Positions 45,308 through 55,590 are shown, numbered from the stretch's first letter. The stretch: 64,000 bases of DNA from Erythrobacter sp. SDW2 (GCF_021431965.1 NZ_CP090370.1:1488001-1552000); one strand, 5' to 3'. Notes: generated from the letters alone by a model not told the origin. A program made the numbers and translations.

Positions 45308-48019
45308 ATGGGCGGACAGCGTGCGAGTCAACGGCATCCTGATGGAGGCGCACAAGCGGCGTCCCTTACGCCCCCCCGCGCGTCTGCCCAGACCCGCCAC
45401 AACGGCCTCAGGGGCTCCAACCGCAACAGCGAAGACCGTCGCGACCCCGATTCCGCCCGGGGTTCTGGACGAGCAGCAAAATCCGTATCCCTGGCAGATA
45501 CTTACTTCATTCCCGACAAATGGCACGTGGTGGCTATCGCACCCGTAGTCGGCCTGATCGGGGGGGCGCTTCTCAGTGGCGGAATGCCGACCGTCCTCTC
45601 GATATTCCTGTTTGCGCTTGCCAGCATGATGTTTTCTGCGGGCTTGATGGTGTCCAATTGGGAGCGCGCCTTTGCACGGGATACCAGGACCGCATTGGTC
45701 GCTGCGCTGGTGGTAACCGTCGTGCCTTCGATGCTGTTCGGGACCGGCTTCGCCCGTTGGGTGACGATAACCCATCTGCCGATTGCTTTCGGCATCGCCG
45801 GCCTTGTCAGCTTCAATGCTCTCGTCGCCACCATGATGAGCGGGCGTCCGCAATTGATGTACGCCTGTCTGGTCGCTTCGTGGGCACCGATCGCCTTGAT
45901 GTCGGGCGACATGCGCAACCTCGGGGTGCTTGGCGTATTCACCGTGGCAATGGTGGTTCTGGCGCAATACCAGGCCAGGAAAGACCGTGAGCGGGACGAG
46001 CGCCGCCAAGCCGACGAGCGGATCCTCAATCGAGCGATCGACATCCTCAACGACTACGAGGAAACCGGCAACGGCTGGTTCTGGGAAACCGATCGCCGCG
46101 GGCTGCTGACCTATGTCTCCGCGCCGATCGCCAAGCGCCTCGGGACCCGCCCAGACCGCCTGATCGGTCGCCCGATCACGGAACTTTTCGACCTGTCGCA
46201 TGAAAATCGCGAAGGCGAACGCACTATTGCCTTCCACCTATCGGCCCGTTCCGCTTTCCACGAGCTTGCGGTGAAGGCTGCTGGCAACAAGGAGGATCGC
46301 TGGTGGTCGATCACCGGCCGGCCTATTTTCGACAGTTTCCAGAATTTCTGCGGCTTCCGCGGTTCGGGGACAGACCTGACCGAGAAGAAACGCAGTCAGG
46401 AGCACGCCTCGCGCCTGGCACATTTCGACTCGCTGACCGGCCTCGCCAACCGGCACCAGATGTCGCAGACGCTGGAAAAGATCCTCACCGCGCCCAACCA
46501 GACTCACCGCGAATGCGCGGTGTTCCTGCTCGATCTCGACCGGTTCAAGCATGTCAACGATACGCTCGGCCACCCGGCAGGTGATGCGTTGCTCAAACAG
46601 GTTGCCCAGCGCATCGAAGTAGCCGTCGGCGAGATCGGCCGGGTCGGCCGTCTGGGCGGGGACGAGTTCGAGGTCATCCTGCCCGGCCGCGTGCCGCGCG
46701 ACCGGCTGGCGCTGGTCGCAAGCGAGATCATTCGCTCGCTGTCACAGCCCTATTCGATCGAAGGCCAGCGGGTCATCATCGGAGCCTCTGTCGGGATCGC
46801 GATTTCGCCCGAACATGGCGAGACCAGCGAAGACGTGATCCGCAATGCCGACCTTGCACTCTATGCCGCTAAGGATGGCGGGCGCGGGCGCTATCACTTT
46901 TACTCGAGCGACTTGCATTCCGCCGCCGAAGCGCGCGCGCAGATGGAACAGGATCTGCGCGATGCAATCACCGAAGGCGCACTGGAACTGCACTACCAGC
47001 CAGTAGTCCACACCGCGACCGAACGGATCGCCGGCTTCGAGGCCCTGATGCGCTGGAACCACCCGGAGCATGGCTACATCAGCCCGGACAGGTTCATTCC
47101 CATTGCCGAAGACGCCGGCCTGATCCAGCCGATGGGGGAATGGGCGCTGCGCACCGCCTGCGCCGACCTCGCCAAGTGGCCCGAGGAAGTGCGCTGCGCG
47201 GTCAATGTCTCGCCGCTGCAGTTCGCCAACAGGCAACTGCCAGAGATCATTATCAGCGCGATTGGCGAAGCAGGCATCGCACCATCGCGGCTCGAGCTGG
47301 AGATCACCGAAAGCGTTTTCCTGAACGACGATGAGGGAACCGACGCCATGTTCGCCGCGCTAAGCAATATCGGTGTACGGCTGGCGCTGGACGATTTCGG
47401 GACCGGCTATTCGTCGCTCGGCTATCTCAAGACCGCCCCTTTCAACAAGATCAAGATCGACCAGAGTTTCGTGCGCGGCGCGACCCTGCCGGGCAGCCGC
47501 AATGGCGCCATTATCGCCTCGATCACCAGCCTGGCGCAGGAATTGGGAATGGACACCACTGCCGAGGGTGTCGAAACACTCGACGAACTCGACCTGGTGC
47601 GGATGCACGGATGCAGCCATGTGCAGGGTTACATCTACGAGAAGCCGCTGACGCGCGAGGATGCGACCGAGCGTCTTCGCACCGGCCTGACCGCCATCGC
47701 GCGCGGTCCGCAATCGGCCCGCGCACCTCGCCAGAGCATGCTGCGAAAGATCGTGCTGGAGCACAACAACCAGCATTATCACGGCACAATCCGCAACATA
47801 TCGTCGAGCGGTGCCCTGATCGAAGGGCTGTGGAATGTCCCGCCCGGCACGATATTCCGCATCGCCGTGACGGAAAAGCTTATCGTTACCGGGACCACGC
47901 GCTGGAGCAAGGAAGACCGCATGGGGATCGAATTCGCGACCCCCTTGCCGCAGTCCGATGCGGGCAAGATCGATCTCCACGTGAGCGATACGACCTTTGC
48001 CCTGCGCAAGGCGAGCTAG
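45308..48019 (+). CDS. Membrane-bound PAS-GGDEF-EAL-PilZ c-di-GMP protein
   Basis: A 903-aa regulator that can in principle make, break and bind c-di-GMP. Residues ~70-215 hold about six hydrophobic segments (a MASE-like sensor domain). A PAS domain follows (NGWFWETDRRGLLTYVS..., ~250-360), then GGDEF (RLGGDEFEV, ~450), EAL (FEALMRWNHPEHG, ~577; LDDFGTGYSS, KIDQSFV and TAEGVE all present) and a C-terminal PilZ domain (RNISSSGALIEG, ~830). The RxxD product-inhibition site upstream of GGDEF is absent. Both active sites look intact. It has a tandem paralogue 30 bp downstream. GGAGG precedes the start, 12 nt away. Confidence 0.92.
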   Translation: MGGQRASQRHPDGGAQAASLTPPRASAQTRHNGLRGSNRNSEDRRDPDSARGSGRAAKSVSLADTYFIPDKWHVVAIAPVVGLIGGALLSGGMPTVLSIFLFALASMMFSAGLMVSNWERAFARDTRTALVAALVVTVVPSMLFGTGFARWVTITHLPIAFGIAGLVSFNALVATMMSGRPQLMYACLVASWAPIALMSGDMRNLGVLGVFTVAMVVLAQYQARKDRERDERRQADERILNRAIDILNDYEETGNGWFWETDRRGLLTYVSAPIAKRLGTRPDRLIGRPITELFDLSHENREGERTIAFHLSARSAFHELAVKAAGNKEDRWWSITGRPIFDSFQNFCGFRGSGTDLTEKKRSQEHASRLAHFDSLTGLANRHQMSQTLEKILTAPNQTHRECAVFLLDLDRFKHVNDTLGHPAGDALLKQVAQRIEVAVGEIGRVGRLGGDEFEVILPGRVPRDRLALVASEIIRSLSQPYSIEGQRVIIGASVGIAISPEHGETSEDVIRNADLALYAAKDGGRGRYHFYSSDLHSAAEARAQMEQDLRDAITEGALELHYQPVVHTATERIAGFEALMRWNHPEHGYISPDRFIPIAEDAGLIQPMGEWALRTACADLAKWPEEVRCAVNVSPLQFANRQLPEIIISAIGEAGIAPSRLELEITESVFLNDDEGTDAMFAALSNIGVRLALDDFGTGYSSLGYLKTAPFNKIKIDQSFVRGATLPGSRNGAIIASITSLAQELGMDTTAEGVETLDELDLVRMHGCSHVQGYIYEKPLTREDATERLRTGLTAIARGPQSARAPRQSMLRKIVLEHNNQHYHGTIRNISSSGALIEGLWNVPPGTIFRIAVTEKLIVTGTTRWSKEDRMGIEFATPLPQSDAGKIDLHVSDTTFALRKAS

Positions 48020-48124
48020 GTTAACTGGATGGTAGTCATAAGCGGATAAGTGTGGACGCTACACAAAATAGCGCGTGTTACCGGGTCGCAACGAAGGGAA
48101 TACGGGCAGCGAAGACTGGGCAGG

Positions 48125-50350
48125 ATGGCAATAGGAAATTTCTTTTCCAAGCGCTCCGACAAGCGCGGCACCGAGGCCAACGCACTCGGTCGGGACGTGA
48201 TTGGCAAGGCCGATCCGCGTCGCCTTGTCCTGCTCGATGACTTTGAGGCCGCAGACCTCGGATGGTTCTGGGCGACCGATAGCCAAGCCCGGCTGATTTA
48301 TCTCTCGGACAACGCCGCAGCCCAGTTCGGCCATGACGCCGAGCAAATCATCGGCCGCCAGCTGTCAGAGCTCTTCATCCTCGATCGCAATGAGGACGAA
48401 CAAGAGGGGCGCGTCCAGCGACCGCTGCCCTTCCTGCTCAGGGCCCGCAACTCGATCTCCGACCTCGAAGTGCGCATCGCCAATGGCGAACGGTACGACG
48501 ACAGGGAAGTCTGGTGGTCGATTTCCGGCAAGCCCCAGTTCGATGATGAGGGGAATTTCTTCGGATATCGTGGCAGCGCCAAAGATATTACCGCCGTTCG
48601 CGAATCCCAGCGCGAAACAGGACGCCTCGCGCAGTATGATTCGCTCACGGGCCTGGCCAATCGCCACCGCATGACCAAGCGGCTGACATCGATCCTGACC
48701 GCGTACAAGGCGGCAAAACGTTCCTGTGCGCTGATGATGCTCGATCTGGATCGCTTCAAGCAGGTCAACGACACGCTCGGCCACCCGGCTGGCGACGAAC
48801 TGCTCAAGCAGGTTGCGCAAAGGCTCCAGCGGATCATAGGCGGCACCGGCGAAATCGGTCGCCTTGGCGGCGATGAATTCCAGGTTATCCTTCCTGACAT
48901 CGAGGACCGCGGTAGGCTGGGCGATCTGGCTGCACGCGTGATCCAGATGGTCTCGCAGCCTTACTCCATTGACGGGGCGCGTGCGATCATCGGGACTTCC
49001 GTCGGCGTTGCAGTGGCTCCTTTTGACGGGATCGAGACCGAAGAGTTGGTCAGCGCCGCCGACCTCGCGCTCTATGCTGCGAAGGGCGGCGGGCGCGGGC
49101 AGTATCGCTTCTATTCGAGCGAGCTGAAGGATGGTGCCAAGCTGCGTCGCCAGATCGAGGAAGACCTCCGCGATGCACTGTCGCAGGACCAGCTGGAACT
49201 CCATTACCAGCCCCTCATCGATGCTCGTTCCCATGAAGTGAAAAGCTTCGAATGTCTGGTGCGCTGGAACCATCCCGAACGCGGTTGGGTCAGTCCCGGC
49301 GACTTCATTCCCATCGCGGAAGAGGCCAACCTGATCAGCGCTCTGGGCGAATGGGTGCTGAAACAGGCGTGCAAGGAAGCGGCGAGCTGGCCGGTTGACC
49401 TTGGGGTTGCCGTCAATGTTTCCGCTGTGCAGTTCGGCAATGCGGACCTGCCGCTGGTGGTCAAGAACGCGTTGCAGGCTTCGGGGCTTGCGCCGTATCG
49501 GCTCGAACTCGAGCTGACCGAAAGCGTCTTTATCGGTGACCCGGCGACAACGAAGGACATGTTCCAAAGCCTCAAACGGCTGGGAATCAAGCTGGCGCTG
49601 GATGATTTCGGGACCGGCTATTCTTCGCTCGGCTACCTGAAGACCGCTCCGTTCGACAAGATCAAGATCGACCAGAGTTTCGTGCGCGGAGCGACCGAGC
49701 CGGACAACAATAACGCCGCCATCATCACCGCCATCGTCAGTCTCGCCAACGCGCTGGGCATGACCACCGTGGCCGAAGGTGTCGAGGCAGTGGATGAGCT
49801 TGAACTGGTGACCGGGCTGGGTGCCAAGCTTATCCAGGGCTGGATATTCTCCAAGGCAATGCCACAAGCCGAGGTCCTGGAGCGGCTCGACAGCGGGCAG
49901 CTCAAATACGAAGCCCATGGCCCGGCCAAGCACCGTGCTGATCGCATTTCCATGTTCCGACGCATCGGCGTGATCCATGAGGATCATCGTTACGAGGCGG
50001 TTATGCGTAACCTTTCCAAGACCGGCGCGCGCATCGAGGGCATCCTCGACGTGCCGCTTGGCACCGACCTCGTGCTCGATCTTGGCGGAGGGCAGCTCGC
50101 CGTTTGCAAGGTTCGCCGTTCTGAGGGACCTGAGCAGGGCGTGGAGTTCGAAGTGCCGTTGATCAGCGATGGTGCCGATGGCCTGTGTACCCGCCATCGC
50201 ATATCGCCCTATATGCTTGCTGCGGCCGGCATGCCGCTCGCAGCCTTGCCGCCTGGCCACTACCAGATGCCGCATAGCGACCGGTCCAAGTCGCCACCGA
50301 GATTCCTCCAGATCGACCTGACCAGCGACAAGGCGCGCAAGGAGCGGTGA
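48125..50350 (+). CDS. Soluble PAS-GGDEF-EAL-PilZ c-di-GMP protein, tandem paralogue
   Basis: A 741-aa paralogue of the preceding gene, lacking its membrane domain. It has PAS (GWFWATDSQARLIYLS, ~45), GGDEF (RLGGDEFQV, ~248), an EAL domain whose signature reads FECLVRWNHPERG (Ala to Cys), and a C-terminal PilZ domain (RNLSKTGARIEG, ~627). The other EAL catalytic residues (LDDFGTGYSS, KIDQSFVRGAT, AEGVEAVDE) are unchanged. The start is given as MAIGNFFSKRSDKRG; a GTG at 48050 is possible. The two genes are 30-106 bp apart, share almost identical EAL blocks and must have arisen by duplication. Confidence 0.9.
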   Translation: MAIGNFFSKRSDKRGTEANALGRDVIGKADPRRLVLLDDFEAADLGWFWATDSQARLIYLSDNAAAQFGHDAEQIIGRQLSELFILDRNEDEQEGRVQRPLPFLLRARNSISDLEVRIANGERYDDREVWWSISGKPQFDDEGNFFGYRGSAKDITAVRESQRETGRLAQYDSLTGLANRHRMTKRLTSILTAYKAAKRSCALMMLDLDRFKQVNDTLGHPAGDELLKQVAQRLQRIIGGTGEIGRLGGDEFQVILPDIEDRGRLGDLAARVIQMVSQPYSIDGARAIIGTSVGVAVAPFDGIETEELVSAADLALYAAKGGGRGQYRFYSSELKDGAKLRRQIEEDLRDALSQDQLELHYQPLIDARSHEVKSFECLVRWNHPERGWVSPGDFIPIAEEANLISALGEWVLKQACKEAASWPVDLGVAVNVSAVQFGNADLPLVVKNALQASGLAPYRLELELTESVFIGDPATTKDMFQSLKRLGIKLALDDFGTGYSSLGYLKTAPFDKIKIDQSFVRGATEPDNNNAAIITAIVSLANALGMTTVAEGVEAVDELELVTGLGAKLIQGWIFSKAMPQAEVLERLDSGQLKYEAHGPAKHRADRISMFRRIGVIHEDHRYEAVMRNLSKTGARIEGILDVPLGTDLVLDLGGGQLAVCKVRRSEGPEQGVEFEVPLISDGADGLCTRHRISPYMLAAAGMPLAALPPGHYQMPHSDRSKSPPRFLQIDLTSDKARKER

Positions 50351-50415
50351 CAAGCGGGCAGGGCGGGCGATAGTCCCTGCTGACAAGCCTCAATGGTGCG
50401 GCTAATGGGGCGGCG

Positions 50416-52233
<1,818 letters not shown>

Positions 52234-52247
52234 GCAGTTCGGGCAAA

Positions 52248-52321
52248 AGGCCAAGGGGGGACTCGAACCCCCGACCTATGGATTATGAATCCATTGCTCT
52301 ATCCAGCTGAGCTACAAGGGC
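52248..52321 (-). tRNA. tRNA with CAT anticodon (tRNA-Met type), acceptor stem poorly paired
   Basis: The D arm (GCTC/GAGC), anticodon arm (ATGGA, loop TTCATAA, TCCAT) and T arm (GGGGG, TTCGAGT, CCCCC) are perfect, with anticodon CAT. The 5' acceptor strand is GCCCTTG, but the 3' strand is CTTGGCC, which pairs at only four of seven positions, and no CCA is encoded. The 5' strand would need CAAGGGC at the 3' end. It could be an elongator Met (or Ile2, CAT) tRNA damaged at its 3' end, for example by a recombination event, or a pseudogene. Confidence 0.6.
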
Positions 52322-52386
52322 ATAGGCCTTTCGGCCCGAACGTCACAACTGTAACTGTCAGATCGAGAATTGCAAAGGCGTATCGC

Positions 52387-52605
52387 TCAAGACCAATGAG
52401 AGACATCATAAAAATTATTCTCGCCTTTAGGGCACTCGTCGCGCAGCATGATGGCACCTCGTTTCGCAGATACTTCTTCGATTCCATATACTTGGACGGA
52501 ATGACCACATCGCGTGCATTCTAAATCGAGGCAAGATACGTCTCCATAGTCGCTCTCAGTTGTGCTTTCAACAATTTCAACCGTGATCTTCACTTTTGCC
52601 TCCAT
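52387..52605 (-). CDS. Small Cys-rich protein coupled to the reverse transcriptase
   Basis: A 72-residue protein. It begins with a strand-rich half (MEAKVKITVEIVES) and has Cys 25, 30, 33 and 58 (C-x4-C-x2-C-x24-C), the spacing of a small zinc ribbon. Its ATG shares the A of the RT stop (TGATG), so it is almost certainly translated together with the RT; a GTG three bases upstream is an alternative start. No named family is recognised. The lower GC content matches the RT and differs from lepA. A partner, RNA-binding or toxin role is open. Confidence 0.7.
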   Translation of the reverse strand: MEAKVKITVEIVESTTESDYGDVSCLDLECTRCGHSVQVYGIEEVSAKRGAIMLRDECPKGENNFYDVSHWS

Positions 52606-54092
52606 CACTTCAAATTGACGACATCTGATGCATCGCGCCGAGCTTTGCGTTGTAGTGCGCGTTCAATTTCCTGATCCACTCTATGTCTGGCACGTCTCCT
52701 TAAGCGCCTAACTTGGCTGTGAATCTTTTTTCCTTTCGTTCCAAACTCTTCGACAGACCGCGCTACGTAGGTCCAAAAAGTCCATCTCTTGTTTGAAGAG
52801 GTTGGCTCGAACTTCTCAACCCGGCCGAATCGCTTTGTGAATTCCTCAAAATTGAACAGATCACAGAGTTCATCGTAAGTCTTTGTGGGGTAGCGCTTTA
52901 TTGTCGCCTCCGCTTGATTGCGGGCTACCGATGCAACCTTGCGATAGAGGTTTGACATCGTTGAATCTCGGAGGAAAACGCTCTGCCCATCATAGCGGAA
53001 GCCAAGGTACTCGAGTCCATTTCTGCCCTTTCCAGCTATTAACGCTGGTTCTTGAGCATCACCATTTTGCGTGTAGCGCACTAGTGACGACTTCTCCGGC
53101 TTGATGACAAGCTGTTCGCCATGCTCTCGGATGCGGGTGGGCAGTTCATCCATGATCTCTTGGGCCTTTTCGACCGAGACCGGCAAGATTAAGAGAATAT
53201 CGTCCGAATACCGGACATAGCTTCCGCCCAAGCCGACAGCGAGCTCGTTCATCTCAACATCGAAGTCTATTAGATATAGGTTGGCTAGTAGGTCTGAAAT
53301 CGGCGCGCCCTGTGGGATGCCGAAGGGCTTCATGTTGGGTTCGACAAGGGAATCGTATTCGCCGTTTTCACCGAGAATCTTCTGCCGAAATTCGTGTGGC
53401 GAGCAAAGCTGGGTCGGAATTTCGTCATAGGGCGTGAGATAACCGTGGATCGGATCTCCGCGCGTCGTGGTGCTTTTCACGCCGTAGAAACCGAGCCGCT
53501 CATAAGCTTTTACCCTGTCCACAACACGATATTTAGTGATGTTCTTAAAAACGGCGAAGTGGTCCGCAGAAAGGCGCTCTTCGCCCAGCAAGCGACACCA
53601 AAGTGCCTTCAATCGTTCGTGATCTATGGATTCAAAATAGCTGCTGATGTCGACGGCAATTGCGCAGCAGTTGCCAAGCTCGTGGATTCGATCAAATGCC
53701 TCACGGGCAAACTGGATATTGCACTTACCTCGCCGTCTGCCAGCAGTTGTGGGGATACGCCTGTACGCGATTGGACAGTGGCTGATACCAAGGCGGCTAA
53801 GTTCAGCCTCGTATGGCCCACTAAGCAAATGCCGATAATATGCGAATATGTATGAGTCTCGACGCGATGCATAGCGAATAGGACGGTCCTTCGCCTTGGG
53901 TTTGGGAGCTTTGCTCCCCTTTTCCCGGCGGAAAGGCTGCCATTTTTTGGTGTAGCGCAGAAGGGGAAAGAAGCTGTTAGCAGCGACTCTCTTAGGATCA
54001 GTGACCAATGCAACGATTTCGTCTGGCTTTAATACTTGATCAAAATGTGGATAGCGTTTGAGATCGCTTTTCTTCAGAATCCATTCCGGCAT
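52605..54092 (-). CDS. Reverse transcriptase of unassigned (non-retron, non-group-II) type
   Basis: A 495-aa RNA-directed DNA polymerase. The N-terminal ~130 residues have PIRYASRRDSYIFAYYRHLL and IAYRRIP. The RT core shows AVDISSYFESIDHERLKALW (catalytic Asp ~148), GIPQGAPISDLLANLYLIDFD (~258-278), YVRYSDDILLI (Y-S-D-D, ~294) and GLEYLGFRYDG. The last ~150 residues are a basic thumb. Retron NAxxH and VTG motifs, and the maturase/endonuclease domains of group II introns, are not seen. The start MPEWILKK has AGGAGAGG upstream; the longer frame has none. GC content is visibly lower than in lepA. UG/DRT-type defence RTs are the closest idea, but I cannot assign a class. Confidence 0.85.
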   Translation of the reverse strand: MPEWILKKSDLKRYPHFDQVLKPDEIVALVTDPKRVAANSFFPLLRYTKKWQPFRREKGSKAPKPKAKDRPIRYASRRDSYIFAYYRHLLSGPYEAELSRLGISHCPIAYRRIPTTAGRRRGKCNIQFAREAFDRIHELGNCCAIAVDISSYFESIDHERLKALWCRLLGEERLSADHFAVFKNITKYRVVDRVKAYERLGFYGVKSTTTRGDPIHGYLTPYDEIPTQLCSPHEFRQKILGENGEYDSLVEPNMKPFGIPQGAPISDLLANLYLIDFDVEMNELAVGLGGSYVRYSDDILLILPVSVEKAQEIMDELPTRIREHGEQLVIKPEKSSLVRYTQNGDAQEPALIAGKGRNGLEYLGFRYDGQSVFLRDSTMSNLYRKVASVARNQAEATIKRYPTKTYDELCDLFNFEEFTKRFGRVEKFEPTSSNKRWTFWTYVARSVEEFGTKGKKIHSQVRRLRRRARHRVDQEIERALQRKARRDASDVVNLK

Positions 54093-54112
54093 CGGCCTCT
54101 CCTCAACGAGAG

Positions 54113-54255
54113 GGGGCGGCAGTAACCGGTCCCATCCGGTTAACACTACCGCCCCGCACCGTTGGCAACGAGCTGGGCGAACCCTGCTCTGTCTGGAATG
54201 TATTCGACGAAGTCGAGTATGCTGTCGCCGTCACGGCTATCGCGTGTATCGCGAT
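54113..54255 (-). ncRNA. Hairpin-rich leader of the reverse transcriptase (candidate structured RNA)
   Basis: Directly upstream of the RT there is an extended hairpin at 54113-54155. GGGGCGG/CCGCCCC, AGT/ACT and AACCGG/CCGGTT stack to about 16 bp. It is followed by a stem at 54201-54219 (ATTCGAC/GTCGAGT, loop GAA) and another at 54239-54255 (ATCGCG/CGCGAT). Several consecutive good stems in a ~140-nt stretch next to an RT gene suggest a template or regulatory RNA. Transcription is not shown, and a leader hairpin for translation control is an alternative. Confidence 0.4.
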
Positions 54256-54352
54256 GGTCGATTGGCGGAATTCGCTCTTCTCGGCATTCAACGGAGTTGC
54301 CTCTATGACTATCCGCTTTGCGCTTCGGTTCGCGTTCATCCTTTACAGTCAC
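54146..54352 (-). CDS. Possible small ORF ahead of the reverse transcriptase
   Basis: A 68-codon frame (GTG start) ends 54 bp before the RT start. It reads as a charged N-terminus followed by GDSILDFVEYIPDRAGFAQLVANGAGR, which looks protein-like. There is no Shine-Dalgarno sequence before the GTG, and the frame overlaps the hairpin-rich stretch, so it may be chance. No family is recognised. The remaining gene-free part up to the HNH gene (54353-54526) holds small hairpins only. Confidence 0.25.
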   Translation of the reverse strand: MTVKDEREPKRKADSHRGNSVECREERIPPIDHRDTRDSRDGDSILDFVEYIPDRAGFAQLVANGAGR

Positions 54353-54425
54353 AACTACGTACTCTGCCCCCCAAGTGAGCAGATGTGACTAAGATGGCTG
54401 CACCAGCCTAACTTTTCAATAGCCG

Positions 54426-54443
54426 ACGCAAGAGATCTTGCGT
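54426..54443. repeat. Inverted repeat upstream of the HNH gene
   Basis: ACGCAAGA and TCTTGCGT flank GA, and TTTATC follows. It could act as a weak terminator for + strand transcripts or as an operator for the HNH gene 84 bp downstream. Confidence 0.5.
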
Positions 54444-54526
54444 TTATCAACGGAATCCTGGCGCTTTTGGGCAGAAGCGTGCATTAGGTAAGGCTCACGC
54501 CGCTCGAACAAAGCGAACCTGAACGA

Positions 54527-55396
54527 ATGACCTTCGGTGTTTTCATGCACAAAGATGGGTCGATCTACGACGACATCCCTGAGGCGCATTACCAGTTTCC
54601 GAAGATCTATCTCAGCCGCGCCCAGCAGATGGTCGGCGACTGGGTTGTCTATCGCGAGCCGGTGAAGCTGCCGCAATCGAAGGGTTTCTTCGCAGTAGCG
54701 AAGGTCGAGAAGATCATTCCCGATCCCGTCGAGCCAGACCGCTATCGTGCCTTGATCGAAGAGGGCAGCTTTCTGCCGTTCGAGCCGACCGTTCCGCACA
54801 TGGTCGATGGCCAGCCGGTCGAACGCGATCTAGCCAATGCGCAAGCGGCGGTCCGTCCGCTTTCCAACTCCGATTTCCGCCGCATCATCTCGCTCGGGCT
54901 TCCCGAGGACGACACGCTGCCGCGCATTGGCGAACTCGAAACGCCGAACCGCGTGCAGGATAATCCGCAAATGCCGTTCGAGATCGAGCGGCCCATCGTG
55001 CAGACGCTGCTCAATCGTCCCTTCCGCGACCGCGCATTTCGCCGCGCGGTTCTGTACGCCTATGACGGGCGCTGTGCGGTGACAGGGTGGAAGCTGGTCA
55101 ACGGTGGTGGCCGTCTGGAGGCGGAGGCGGCGCATATCCGCCCGGTCGAGCACGGCGGACCGGACAGTCTGCGCAACGGCTTGGCCCTGTCAGGCACCGC
55201 GCACTGGATGTTTGACCGCGGGCTGATCGGCCTGACCGATAGCCTCGACATCATGGTCTCTCGGCAGGTCAACGACCCATCCAGCGTGGAGGCGATCATC
55301 AACCCCACGCGCAAGGCCATCGTGCCCACAAGAGAATCCGAACGCCCGCACCCGCAATTTCTCGCATGGCACCGCGAGCATTGTTTCAAGCATTAG
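54527..55396 (+). CDS. HNH endonuclease with N-terminal PUA-like domain
   Basis: A 289-aa nuclease. The C-terminal HNH_2-type domain has YDGRCAVTGWKL (Cys183), EAAHIRPVEHGGPDSLRNGLALSGTAHWMFDRG shown here by its key residues His203, Asn217 and His226. The N-terminal ~90 residues (MTFGVFMHKDGSIYDDIPEAHYQF..., VGDWVVYREP, GFFAVAKVEKIIPDP) resemble a PUA/EVE-like fold as seen in modification-dependent restriction enzymes. That would make it a candidate type IV restriction nuclease that cuts modified DNA. The start is the first residue of the conserved MxFGV block. It is divergent from the RT operon. Confidence 0.78.
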   Translation: MTFGVFMHKDGSIYDDIPEAHYQFPKIYLSRAQQMVGDWVVYREPVKLPQSKGFFAVAKVEKIIPDPVEPDRYRALIEEGSFLPFEPTVPHMVDGQPVERDLANAQAAVRPLSNSDFRRIISLGLPEDDTLPRIGELETPNRVQDNPQMPFEIERPIVQTLLNRPFRDRAFRRAVLYAYDGRCAVTGWKLVNGGGRLEAEAAHIRPVEHGGPDSLRNGLALSGTAHWMFDRGLIGLTDSLDIMVSRQVNDPSSVEAIINPTRKAIVPTRESERPHPQFLAWHREHCFKH

Positions 55397-55409
55397 CTTC
55401 TCCCATCTT

Positions 55410-55514
55410 CGTCATCCCGGGCTTGACCCGGGATCCCGCTTTTCTTTGGTTCAGGGGCTGGGCTGCTTGGCGGGGAGGAAGGTAGCGGGACCCCGGATCA
55501 AGTCCGGGGTGACG
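55410..55514. repeat. Palindromic repeat of the GTCATCCC family after the HNH gene
   Basis: The left arm 55410-55440 (CGTCATCCCGG ... GGATCCCGCT) and right arm 55484-55514 (AGCGGGACCC ... CCGGGGTGACG) are inverted copies around about 43 bp. It matches the copy at 23905-23996 in arm sequence. Confidence 0.85.
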
Positions 55515-55548
55515 GATAAAGGTTGATGGGAACGACGCTGGCGCGTCC

Positions 55549-55590
55549 GCACCACCCCCAACCCCCTCCTCTGAAGAAGAGGGGGCTTTG
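55549..55590. repeat. Single-arm copy of the CCCCCTCCTCTGAAG hairpin element
   Basis: CACCACCCCCAACCCCCTCC runs into a 24-nt hairpin at 55562-55585 that differs at one position from the right arm in trmD (8332-8355). It fills the spacer between the GTCATCCC-type repeat and the helix-turn-helix gene; 55397-55638 holds only these repeats. Confidence 0.85.

Noticed and set aside
52605-54092. Reverse transcriptase as a retron or group II intron
   Set aside because: No NAxxH or VTG motif, no msr/msd-like inverted pair found, and no maturase or intron domains V/VI; the YSDD core alone is not enough.
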